A DNA stretch of 6,210 nucleotides from an uncultured Coriobacteriales bacterium (GTDB lineage Bacteria; Actinomycetota; Coriobacteriia; Coriobacteriales; UMGS124). The translations under genes were made by a program, and so were the position numbers. Where the stretch lies: contig CAKUKJ010000154.1 of NCBI GenBank assembly GCA_934662525.1, positions 1-6,210 on the forward strand. The letters run 5' to 3'. Shown here piece by piece: positions 1 through 6,160 of the stretch. Position 1 is the first letter of the stretch. Each line of letters begins with the position of its first letter. The notes below the pieces were generated by a model. It was given only the letters and a program-made list of their open reading frames with translations, made no database searches and was not told the DNA's origin.

Positions 1-321
1 GGCCTTGCGGTGTCGTTTTCGGTGGCGGCGCTCCTGCTCGTCATCTTTGCGGTGCTCGGAGTCACGTCGCTGCATGTGGTGCGCGCCAAGATGCCCCGCA
101 AGGCCTGGAAGGCAATCCAGCGCCTGTCGTACCTGATGGTGGCGTTGCTGTACGTGCACATCCTGCTGGTGTTGGGGCGCTCGGCGTTTGCCGGGCATGT
201 CTCCCCGACGGCCTTGGTGGCGCTGGCCGCATACACGGCGATCGTCGGCGCCTATGCGGTGCTGCGCGTGCGCAAGGCGCTGCGTGACAAGGACAGGCGA
301 GAGGGCAGGGCGGCGTCGTGA
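1..321 (+). CDS. Ferric-reductase-like transmembrane protein, C-terminal part (5' truncated by window edge)
   Basis: This is the 3' end of a membrane protein whose frame is open back to base 1, so the true start lies upstream. The visible 106 residues form three hydrophobic stretches (about residues 4-24, 42-59 and 68-88) followed by a basic tail rich in Lys and Arg, which suggests the C-terminus is cytoplasmic. The segment with VTSLH, then a Trp, then IQRLSY and YVHILL matches the end of the ferric-reductase-like transmembrane domain (the MsrQ/YedZ and Nox-type b-cytochrome family), where TS, W..L/IqRL.Y and a His in the next helix recur. H25 and H53 of the visible part are candidate haem ligands. 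Its place just before a chaperone and an exported flavoprotein suggests it passes electrons from the membrane to that reductase. That role is inference. The family call is fairly safe; the subfamily cannot be judged without the N-terminus. Confidence 0.72.
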   Translation, partial: GLAVSFSVAALLLVIFAVLGVTSLHVVRAKMPRKAWKAIQRLSYLMVALLYVHILLVLGRSAFAGHVSPTALVALAAYTAIVGAYAVLRVRKALRDKDRREGRAAS

Positions 322-335
322 TTGGCACGGCCGTG

Positions 336-346
336 AAGGAAAGGGG
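336..346 (+). promoter_or_regulatory. Ribosome binding site deciding the start at 354
   Basis: A purine-rich AAGGAAAGGGG lies 7 bases before ATG 354. The alternative GTG at 318 overlaps the stop codon of the preceding gene and has only a weaker purine stretch (GAGAGGGCAGGG, 299-310) ahead of it. Initiation at 354 is therefore preferred. Confidence 0.7.
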
Positions 347-353
347 TTTGGAA

Positions 354-1151
354 ATGGTTGAGGACAAGGAAGGAACGGGCATCTCGCCGGCCGGCGAGGC
401 GTTCAACCCGTTTGAGGACGGCGAGCGCGACCCCCATGCGATGCCGGGCGAAGACGATGCCGAGCTTGTGGCGCGTGCCAGGCAGGAGGCGGCCGGTGGC
501 CAGTCCGCAGGCGCGGCCGAGCGCATCGCGGCGCTGTTTGCCAAGATGCATGCCGACCGAAAGGCGCTGCTCGCGATCGTGCGCGCCTGCGAGGCCCCCT
601 GCGACGCTGAAGGAGTGGCGCGGGCGGCGACTGCCGCCGCCTCGGGCGTCTCGGTCTATGCCCCCGAGACGCTGCGCCGCTTGCTCGAGGAGGCGGGGGC
701 GCTCGTGTGCGTGGATGCCGCAGGCGAGCCGTATCCCGAGGAGGCGGGCGAGCCCAAGGCGGTCGTCGTCGACGGCGTCGAGTGCCTGGAGCCTGCCGAG
801 GCGCCCGAGCCGCATTGGCTTGCGACCCCCGATGGCTTGGACGCCCTCCAGGCCGACAAGCCGTTGTCGCGCATAGAGGCCTTGTTTGAGGAAAAGTCGG
901 CTTACCTGCCCATTTTCAAGCGCGTGCTCACCTTGTGCGCACAGGAGGGCGGATCTGCCACCAAGACGATTAACGCCGCCGTGGACAACGACCCGCTCGC
1001 GCAGAGCCCCCGCTACTACGCCTCGTATTTCACCGAGAGGCTCGAGGGGTGCGACGCGCTTATATGGGACGGCGCCTGGAAGGTGACCGACGCGGGCCTC
1101 GAGGCCCTTGAGATGCTGGCCGACGTGGTGGACGAGGGGGCCGTCGCCTAG
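354..1151 (+). CDS. Hypothetical protein with two winged-helix-like repeats, in reductase operon
   Basis: A soluble, acidic protein of 265 residues from ATG 354 (277 if GTG 318 were used). I do not recognise a named family. It has no signal peptide or membrane segment. The first 50 residues are acidic and low in complexity, probably disordered. The rest reads as two related units. Residues 69-165 start with a helix (KALLAIVRACE), continue with a variable stretch and a second helix (ETLRRLLEEAG), and end in W-L-A-T-P-D-G-L-D-A-L. Residues 183-252 start with IFKRVLTLCAQ, continue with YYASYFTERLEG, and end in W-K-V-T-D-A-G-L-E-A-L. This helix-helix-helix-strand-GLxAL order resembles a winged helix, and the GLxAL ending is common in such domains. 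It sits between the membrane protein and the TorD-like chaperone, 30 bases from the latter. It could be a regulator of the operon or a maturation partner. The coding assignment is firm; the function is open. Confidence 0.8.
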   Translation: MVEDKEGTGISPAGEAFNPFEDGERDPHAMPGEDDAELVARARQEAAGGQSAGAAERIAALFAKMHADRKALLAIVRACEAPCDAEGVARAATAAASGVSVYAPETLRRLLEEAGALVCVDAAGEPYPEEAGEPKAVVVDGVECLEPAEAPEPHWLATPDGLDALQADKPLSRIEALFEEKSAYLPIFKRVLTLCAQEGGSATKTINAAVDNDPLAQSPRYYASYFTERLEGCDALIWDGAWKVTDAGLEALEMLADVVDEGAVA

Positions 1152-1169
1152 GGCGCCGGCCGGGTGGAT

Positions 1170-1175
1170 AAGGAG
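1170..1175 (+). promoter_or_regulatory. Ribosome binding site deciding the GTG start at 1182
   Basis: AAGGAG lies 6 bases before GTG 1182. The alternative GTG 1164 would place this strong site inside the gene and has only a weak GGCCGGG-like sequence ahead of it. The shorter reading is chosen. Confidence 0.75.
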
Positions 1176-1181
1176 ACGGCA

Positions 1182-1928
1182 GTGACGAAGAAGCTAGGTT
1201 TGGGCAAGGAAGTGGCGGCGTCCCCGGTCGGGGGCGACGCCGAGACGGCGCTGGTGCAGGATATGGCGGAGCTTGCGGGCATGGCGCGCCGCCGCGCCGC
1301 CGCCTACGCGCTGCTCGCGCGCATCTTCCGGGTGGAGGTCGACCAAGATTTCCTCAAGGAGCTGCGCGGCACGAGATTTCCGGCCAAGACGGGCAACGAC
1401 GACATCGACGAGGGATACCGCCTCATCGCGTCGTACCTCTCGCATGCAAAAGGCGACGCGCTGACCGAGCTTGCCGTGGACTATGTGCGCGCCTTCATCG
1501 GCGGCGGCTTCGACGGGCATGCGGCCGCCTACCCCTACGAGAGCGTCTACACCTCTGAGAAGCGCCTGCTCATGCAGGAGGCGCGCGACGAGGTCCTCGC
1601 CATCTACCGAGCCAACGGGCTCGACAAGGCCCCCGAATGGGCCGAGGCTGAAGACCACGTGGCCCTGGAGCTCGAGTTTGAGCGCCTGCTGTGCGAGCGC
1701 GCCGCCGAGGCGTTCGACGCGGGCGACGAGGAAGACGCCACGCGCCTGCTGGAGACGCAGCGCGGCTTTGCGCAAGCTCACCTTGCCGCCTGGGTCCCGG
1801 CGTTCGTCCACGACGTCCTTCATTTCGCAAAGTCCGACTTCTACCTGGGCGCCGCGCGCCTGCTGCGGGGGTTCGTGCACGAGGACGTCGCGTTCTTGGA
1901 CGAGTTGCTCGCGGCCGATGCCGCATAA
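1182..1928 (+). CDS. TorD/DmsD-family molecular chaperone
   Basis: A cytoplasmic, all-helical protein of 248 residues, a usual length for the family. TorD-type proteins bind the Tat signal or the apo-form of a redox enzyme and hold it until cofactors are loaded and export can start. Family hallmarks are visible: L96-A-V-D100-Y101-V-R-A-F105 (the ExxxDYxxLF region), A116-Y-P-Y-E-S-V-Y123, and E157-D-H-V-A-L-E-L-E-F166, which corresponds to the conserved EPEDH.a.ELEFm motif. H200-L-A-A-W204 near the C-terminus also fits. The N-terminal 25 residues are weakly conserved. The usual client is a molybdopterin enzyme, but none is visible here. The gene immediately downstream, 51 bases away, encodes a Tat-signal flavoprotein, which is the obvious candidate client. 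A molybdoenzyme upstream of the window remains possible. The family call is strong; the client is inferred. Confidence 0.9.
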   Translation: MTKKLGLGKEVAASPVGGDAETALVQDMAELAGMARRRAAAYALLARIFRVEVDQDFLKELRGTRFPAKTGNDDIDEGYRLIASYLSHAKGDALTELAVDYVRAFIGGGFDGHAAAYPYESVYTSEKRLLMQEARDEVLAIYRANGLDKAPEWAEAEDHVALELEFERLLCERAAEAFDAGDEEDATRLLETQRGFAQAHLAAWVPAFVHDVLHFAKSDFYLGAARLLRGFVHEDVAFLDELLAADAA

Positions 1929-1979
1929 GGCCCACAGCCCATATGCCGTCTCATTTCCCTGTCTGAAAGGAAAAAAGAT

Positions 1980-3824
1980 ATGAACCGTCTTTGCCAGAAC
2001 GTCTCCCGCCGCTCTCTCGTGCAGGCGGCAGGGGCCCTCGCCGGCGCGACTGCGCTTGTCGGCTCCGCCGTCGCTCGTGCCGATGAGGCCGTTGTCGATG
2101 GTCAGCAGTATGCGCCCGGCACCTACACCGCCGCCGCATATGGCATGGCGGGCTACGTGCGCGTCAAGGTGACGTTCGACGAGACCTCCATCACCGACAT
2201 CCAAATCGACGACGAGAACCAGACGGTCGGCGTGTGCGAGGAGGTGTACGCCACGGTCCCTGCGGCCATCCTGGAGTCGCAGTCCCTTGGGGTGGACATG
2301 GTCGCCGGCGCCACCATTACAAGCGCGGCCGTCATCTCCGCCGTGTCGCAGTGCGTGGCGCAGGCCGGCGGAGACGCGAAGGCCCTCGCCAAGGTCGAGG
2401 CACCTGTGGATGTCGTCGACGAGACGTTCGATTACGACGTCGTGGTGGTGGGCGCGGGCCTCGCTGGCCTCTCCAGCGCCATAAAGGCCGCCCAGGACGG
2501 CGCCCATGTGGCGCTTGTCGAGAAGCAGGGCGTCATGGGCACGGCCGTGTTCTCCAGCGGCATCATGTACATCGCCCAGGAGGAGTCCGGCATCGACGAC
2601 ATGTACGACCGCTGGATGGCCGATGCGGTCACTACCTGCGAGTATCCCACGGCCGAGCGCGTGCGCGCCCTGTGCGAGGTGAGCCCGGAGGTCTACTCGT
2701 TCTTGGGCGACATGGGCTTCGCCTACACGATGGGTCTGAACGGCAACCTCATGCCCGTCCCCTCAACCGGCATCCTGCGCAACCTTGTGCCCATCAAGCT
2801 CGGCACCAAGGCGCCGCACGCCAAGGGCGGCGAGGCGATGATGCGCGCGATGCAGGCAAAGTGCGCCGAATACGGCGTCGACGTGTACATGGACACCCCG
2901 GTGACGGGGCTGCTCACGGCCGAGGACGGCTCGGTTGCGGGCGTCGTGTGCGACACGAAGGCAGGAGTGAAGACGTTCAACGCCCCCGCCGTGGTGCTTG
3001 CAAGCGGCGACTACAGCCGCAACACCGAGCTCGTTGAGAAGTACTGCCCCGAGTCGGTCAACGACATCACCTCAACGGCTTCGGGCAACACCGGCGAGTG
3101 CATCGAGATGGCGGTCGAGCTGGGCGCGGCGGTGTACGAGTCGCAGCAGGCCATGAGCGGCTCGCTTGCCTTCGACCCCGCCAACATGCCCGTGTGCGGC
3201 CAGCCCTTCGACGAGTTCCCCTTCACGTGCATGCTCGTGGATTACTCCGGCGTGCGCAAGGTGCGCGAAGACGCGCCGAACAACCACGTGCAGCACCAGT
3301 ACTTCAAGGACCCCGAGCGCCCCTGCGGCGGCTGGGCCGTCATGGACGCCACGCAGGCGCGCAATGTCTGGATCATGGACGACCTGCTTGCCTATACCGA
3401 GAAGGGCATGCACAACGTGCAGGCATACAAGGCGGACACCGTCGAGGAGCTGGCCGAGAAGATCGGCGTTGACCCGGGCACCCTTTCCGAGCAGCTTGCC
3501 TCCTACAATGCGGCATGCGAGGCGGGGGAGGATGCTGAGTTCGGCAAGGACCCCGAGTACCTTGTGGCGCTCGACACCCCGCCCTACTATGCGGTGCTGT
3601 CTTACAGCATCATCCGCGCCATCGCCGGCGGAATCGTGACCGACGGCGACTTTGCCGTCGTGCGCGAGGACGGCTCTGAGATTGCGGGCCTGTACGCTGC
3701 GGGCATTGTGAGCAGCCGCGAGTACTGGGGCGACTACTACCCCGGTGCCATGGCCATCGCCCTGTGCTCTCACGGCGGCTACATGGCCGGCCGCAATGCC
3801 GCAGCTTACGCGCTGGGGAAGTAG
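1980..3824 (+). CDS. Tat-exported FMN- and FAD-binding flavoprotein reductase (fumarate reductase/FAD_binding_2 superfamily)
   Basis: A 614-residue extracytoplasmic oxidoreductase. ATG 1980 follows GAAAGG (1965-1970) by 9 bases. Residues 9-14 (SRRSLV) are a twin-arginine motif, followed by an Ala-rich hydrophobic stretch and a probable cleavage site after A32-R-A34. Residues 46-125 form an FMN_bind domain. D106-M-V-A-G-A-T112 fits the site where ApbE-type transferases attach FMN through a phosphoester to Thr, so T112 is the expected attachment residue. From residue 151 runs the FAD domain: VVVVGAGLAGLSSA carries the GxGxxG dinucleotide loop (G158-G163) with E181 ending the second strand, and a C-terminal I-A-G-L-Y-A-A-G FAD block is at 568-575. 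There are no CxxCH haem motifs, so electrons probably arrive via FMN. The positions that would hold the fumarate-reductase His and Arg residues read R546-A-I-A-G-G551 and Y586-Y-P-G589, so fumarate is an unlikely substrate. The enzyme probably reduces an activated C=C bond of some other organic molecule. The superfamily is secure; the substrate is unknown. Confidence 0.92.
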   Translation: MNRLCQNVSRRSLVQAAGALAGATALVGSAVARADEAVVDGQQYAPGTYTAAAYGMAGYVRVKVTFDETSITDIQIDDENQTVGVCEEVYATVPAAILESQSLGVDMVAGATITSAAVISAVSQCVAQAGGDAKALAKVEAPVDVVDETFDYDVVVVGAGLAGLSSAIKAAQDGAHVALVEKQGVMGTAVFSSGIMYIAQEESGIDDMYDRWMADAVTTCEYPTAERVRALCEVSPEVYSFLGDMGFAYTMGLNGNLMPVPSTGILRNLVPIKLGTKAPHAKGGEAMMRAMQAKCAEYGVDVYMDTPVTGLLTAEDGSVAGVVCDTKAGVKTFNAPAVVLASGDYSRNTELVEKYCPESVNDITSTASGNTGECIEMAVELGAAVYESQQAMSGSLAFDPANMPVCGQPFDEFPFTCMLVDYSGVRKVREDAPNNHVQHQYFKDPERPCGGWAVMDATQARNVWIMDDLLAYTEKGMHNVQAYKADTVEELAEKIGVDPGTLSEQLASYNAACEAGEDAEFGKDPEYLVALDTPPYYAVLSYSIIRAIAGGIVTDGDFAVVREDGSEIAGLYAAGIVSSREYWGDYYPGAMAIALCSHGGYMAGRNAAAYALGK

Positions 3825-3844
3825 GTCGTGCGGCATACGGTCTA

Positions 3845-3880
3845 GCGGGCTTTTGGAAAGGCTGCTTTCAGGAAGCCCGC
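3845..3880 (+). terminator. Hairpin after the flavoprotein gene, possible terminator
   Basis: Twenty bases after the stop codon, GCGGGCTT (3845-3852) pairs with AAGCCCGC (3873-3880), extended by two G-U pairs. After one mismatch comes an inner stem GAAAG (3856-3860) with CTTTC (3865-3869) and a GCTG loop. The structure is stable and well placed to end the operon, but no T-run follows, so it may be an mRNA 3'-end stabiliser rather than a classic intrinsic terminator. Confidence 0.5.
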
Positions 3881-3937
3881 GCCACTTGCCGGTGTCTGCG
3901 GTGAGCGCGGACGCAGCGTTTGAGCATGCTGCTTTCT

Positions 3938-3980
3938 AGCCGTGTGCATCCCTCGATGTCTTATGGGGGTGCACACGGCT
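3938..3980. terminator. Long hairpin between convergent genes, candidate bidirectional terminator
   Basis: AGCCGTGTGCA (3938-3948) is perfectly complementary to TGCACACGGCT (3970-3980). The stem continues inward through 3953/3965 with three G-C and two G-U pairs, giving about 17 bp and an 11-base loop. It lies between the stop codons of two converging genes (3824 plus, 4020 minus) and would form in either transcript. Neither strand shows a strong T-tract after it, so intrinsic termination is likely but not certain. Confidence 0.55.
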
Positions 3981-4019
3981 GTTCTCGTATATGGAGCACG
4001 TCCGATTGGCAACGCTTCG

Positions 4020-5804
4020 CTAAGCGTCTGCCCGCTGTGCCTCCGGCTCCTCCCTGGCCACGCCCACCATTTTGCCGGAGAAGCTCACGCCCCAGCGCGC
4101 GACGCCGTTGCCGTGCAGGCCCGCCCCGTAGCGCTTGGCGATCGCCTGGCCCAGGGCAACCTCGCGGGCATGCGCGGTGAGCGAGTCTTGGTCGGAGATG
4201 TCCTTGCCTGCCGCATTGCGGGCGCGCTTCACCTCGATGGCGATGACGGGCAGGCGCTCGGCGTTTTCGGGCGTGGGCTCAAGAAGGATGTCGGAGTACC
4301 CCAGGCCGGTCTCACGGTTTGAGGTCGGGTATTGGTAGCCCGGCACGTCGTAGAGCATCCCCATGAGCAGCATGTGGCACAGCGCCTCGTACGCGAGGTC
4401 GCGAAAGGAGGGGGATTCCTCCAGGATGGCGTTGAGCACCTCCTGCATGCGTGCGGCGTTGCCTTCGAGCAGGGATTCGTGCAAATCGCGCAGACGAGTC
4501 CCGGTTGCCAACCTGGTCGCCCGCTCAAGGAACTCGCGGTCGAACAGGTCGCGCACCTCGTAGTTGGGCAGGCGGAGCCGGCGGGTCAGGCGCGAGTCTT
4601 CAGGGCGCTGCACATCGTCGGTCGTGAGGTACCCACCCAGATAGAGCTGGCTCCAGGTGGCGGCGCTGTCCGAGTCTATCTCTCCAAACACAACCTGCAT
4701 ATCGAGGGGCGCCTCGACGACGCCGCCCTGGGCGAGCGTCTGCAGCTGGGCGTTGAGCGCCTGGTCGGCCCGCTGGAACAGCCTGGTCACCACGGCGTTG
4801 CCGCTCGTGTTTGTCCAGTAGGGCTGGGCGACGCGGTCTTGCAGGTAGCGCAGGGTCGAGATGGGGTTGTATACGCGGATGCCGCCGAAGCAGTAGCCGT
4901 CATACCAGTCGCGCATCTCGGCGATTTTCTCGCTGGTCAGGCCCATGTAGCGGGCCAGCGCCTCCGCCTCGGCCTCGGTGAAGCCGAACGACTCGGCATG
5001 GCGCTCGCTCAGGGGCGTGTCCACCACAAGGTTGTTGAGGTCGGAGAAGATGGACTCCTTCGAGACGCGCTGCACGCCCGTGACGCACGCCAGGCGCAAA
5101 TCGACCGTACCCTTGAGCGCGTCGGTGAGCCAGGAGCGCATGAACCGCGTGGCTTCCTCGCGAAATCCGCCCAGGTAGCCCTCGGTGATGGGCCGGTCGT
5201 ACTCGTCGATGAGAATGACGGTCTCCGTGCCGTGGTATTGGTGCAGGACCGTGGAAAGCCAGGCGAGGGAGCGAGAAAGCTCCTCGTCGTTTGCCTGGCC
5301 GACGGCAAGGCGCTCGAACAGGGATTGTTCATTTGCGAAGAGGCGGTTGCTGTCATACAGATATCGATGGCGCACATATTCCCTTGCCACGGCGTTCGCG
5401 ACCCGCCCGCGCACCTCGTTCCAGCTTGTGCCGTTCGCGCCACCCAGCGTGAGGTAGATGACGGGATGCGCTCCCTGCTCGCTGCGGTAGTACTCGCCCT
5501 CATCCCAGATGGCAAGGTTCTCGAACAGGTTGCGCCTGTCGGGGATGGCCCCCTCGACAGGCGCCTCGAAGAAGCACTGGAGCATGCGCATGGCGAGCGA
5601 CTTGCCGAAGCGCCTCGGCCTGCAGAAGAGGGTCGTGCTTCCTTGCACGGTATCGAGCAGGTCGCGTATGAGCAGCGTCTTGTCGACATAGACGCCCGTG
5701 CGCACCACGGCATCGAAGTTCTCCACCCCGATGGGCAAGGCCCTCTTGCCCCTATTGTCTATGATGCGCGGGGCGCCCGTGCCCTCGATCGACCCGTTGC
5801 ACAT
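4020..5804 (-). CDS. AAA-ATPase-like / PD-(D/E)XK nuclease-superfamily protein
   Basis: A complete protein of 594 residues, full length for the family that joins an AAA-ATPase_like domain to a C-terminal PD-(D/E)XK domain. The N-terminus has the typical L23-P-I-G-V-E-N-F followed by G37-V-Y-V-D-K-T. Walker A is R62-P-R-R-F-G-K68-S69, the variant usual in this family. Walker B is V196-I-L-I-D200-E201-Y-D203. The W300-Y-D-G-Y-C-F and V311-Y-N-P-I-S blocks are also characteristic. The nuclease-like core shows G502-Y-S-D505, then I521-A-I-E524-V-K526, so all three acidic/Lys residues are present, with Q553 as a possible fourth. The start ATG has GGGAGG 5 bases ahead. The family is abundant, often multicopy, in gut bacteria; its function is not established, and defence or mobile-DNA roles are only suggestions. 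It converges on the reductase operon and appears to be its own transcription unit. Confidence 0.9.
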   Translation of the reverse strand: MCNGSIEGTGAPRIIDNRGKRALPIGVENFDAVVRTGVYVDKTLLIRDLLDTVQGSTTLFCRPRRFGKSLAMRMLQCFFEAPVEGAIPDRRNLFENLAIWDEGEYYRSEQGAHPVIYLTLGGANGTSWNEVRGRVANAVAREYVRHRYLYDSNRLFANEQSLFERLAVGQANDEELSRSLAWLSTVLHQYHGTETVILIDEYDRPITEGYLGGFREEATRFMRSWLTDALKGTVDLRLACVTGVQRVSKESIFSDLNNLVVDTPLSERHAESFGFTEAEAEALARYMGLTSEKIAEMRDWYDGYCFGGIRVYNPISTLRYLQDRVAQPYWTNTSGNAVVTRLFQRADQALNAQLQTLAQGGVVEAPLDMQVVFGEIDSDSAATWSQLYLGGYLTTDDVQRPEDSRLTRRLRLPNYEVRDLFDREFLERATRLATGTRLRDLHESLLEGNAARMQEVLNAILEESPSFRDLAYEALCHMLLMGMLYDVPGYQYPTSNRETGLGYSDILLEPTPENAERLPVIAIEVKRARNAAGKDISDQDSLTAHAREVALGQAIAKRYGAGLHGNGVARWGVSFSGKMVGVAREEPEAQRADA

Positions 5805-5809
5805 ACCGG

Positions 5810-5815
5810 CCTCCC
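5810..5815 (-). promoter_or_regulatory. Ribosome binding site for the ATPase-like gene
   Basis: Read on the minus strand, GGGAGG lies 5 bases before the ATG at 5804. It supports this start over the internal in-frame alternatives. Confidence 0.7.
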
Positions 5816-5837
5816 ATCCATGTCAATCAGCGGCACG

Positions 5838-5843
5838 ATTGTA
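5838..5843 (-). promoter_or_regulatory. Weak candidate -10 element for the ATPase-like gene
   Basis: TACAAT on the minus strand matches the -10 consensus in five of six bases and lies 33 bases before the start codon. No good -35 element is found at 16-18 bases. It is the best AT-rich candidate on that side of the intergenic region. Confidence 0.3.
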
Positions 5844-5994
5844 CCTGCTTGTAGAGATGGATGCCGTGAAGAAGCGCCCTGCTCGCTGAAATGCGCGAAA
5901 AGGGGAACGGTTTGAGGAAGGGGGCCGCGTCTCGTTGTGCAACCTTGCCGGTTGGTTCGGCTTGCTTGCTGAGGGATGCTCCTGAACATGACAG

Positions 5995-6076
5995 GCCTAT
6001 AACCAGCCGTCAATTCTATGAATACCGAAAAGCCTTTAAACCAGCAGGCAGAATGCCTATACTCTCCATCCGTCAA
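5995..6076. repeat. Cluster of short repeated motifs upstream of metY-like gene
   Basis: GCCTATA occurs at 5995-6001 and 6055-6061, with the one-base variant GCCTTTA at 6032-6038. CCGTCAA occurs at 6007-6013 and 6070-6076, after the first and third copies. AACCAGC follows the first two copies, at 6002-6007 (shortened) and 6039-6045. A further CGTCAATT at 6096-6103 repeats 6008-6015. This may be a set of regulator binding sites near the promoter; chance similarity in an AT-rich patch is the alternative. Confidence 0.4.
6035..6063 (+). promoter_or_regulatory. Candidate sigma-70-type promoter for metY-like gene
   Basis: TTTAAA (6035-6040) and TATACT (6058-6063) are separated by 17 bases. They match the -35 and -10 consensus in four and five of six positions respectively. 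Transcription would start near 6070, leaving a leader of about 90 bases. An imperfect palindrome AGGCA-GAA-TGCCT (6046-6058) sits between the two elements and touches the -10, a position suited to a repressor. Confidence 0.45.
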
Positions 6077-6146
6077 CACGCAATCACGCAAACGACGTCA
6101 ATTGTCTATCGTCTTTCGGCATATCTGACCCAGGCGATATGGAAAC

Positions 6147-6153
6147 GAGAGGA
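6147..6153 (+). promoter_or_regulatory. Ribosome binding site for metY-like gene
   Basis: GAGAGGA lies 7 bases before ATG 6161 and fixes the start of the truncated gene. A small inverted repeat CATATC/GATATG (6120-6125 and 6136-6141) lies just upstream. Confidence 0.65.
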
Positions 6154-6160
6154 ACGCACG

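Larger units (their letters stand above)
5805..6160. other. Divergent intergenic control region (356 bases)
   Basis: No convincing gene lies here. The short open frames crossing it have no recognisable protein character. It separates the minus-strand ATPase-like gene from the plus-strand metY-like gene, so promoters for both should lie inside. The half nearer the ATPase gene is GC-rich with a purine-rich patch (about 5896-5927). The half nearer metY is noticeably more AT-rich and holds a cluster of short repeats and a promoter-like sequence, listed separately. I saw no tRNA, T-box core or recognisable riboswitch. Confidence 0.75.

Noticed and set aside
252..815. A 187-codon minus-strand frame antisense to the winged-helix-like protein
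   Set aside because: The plus-strand frame has a good ribosome binding site, operon spacing and ordered helices; the minus-strand product looks like a compositional shadow.
1194..2507. A 437-codon minus-strand open frame across the chaperone and flavoprotein genes
   Set aside because: It runs antisense through two well-supported genes and their gap; its translation is rich in His, Arg and Gly with no family signature.
3072..3836. A 254-codon minus-strand frame antisense to the flavoprotein
   Set aside because: It lies opposite the conserved FAD-domain coding sequence and shows no motif of its own.
3861..3936. GCTGCTTTC occurring twice (3861-3869 and 3928-3936)
   Set aside because: Nine bases over a short distance is too little to claim a repeat element, and the two copies sit in different structural contexts.
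5821..5826. TTGACA on the minus strand as a -35 element
   Set aside because: It lies immediately before the ribosome binding site of the ATPase-like gene, so its -10 partner would fall inside the coding sequence.
4332..5915. A 527-codon plus-strand open frame antisense to the ATPase-like gene
   Set aside because: The opposite strand carries a full protein with Walker and PD-(D/E)XK motifs. The plus-strand translation has no recognisable domain and is a shadow typical of GC-rich coding DNA.
5759..6091. A 110-codon minus-strand frame across the divergent intergenic region
   Set aside because: It overlaps the start of the ATPase-like gene in another frame, covers the AT-rich promoter-like stretch, and its translation has no domain character.
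6064..6160. Possible SAM riboswitch or T-box in the metY leader
   Set aside because: The roughly 90-base leader shows no T-box consensus, no long stem set and no terminator hairpin, so there is no support beyond the gene's pathway.
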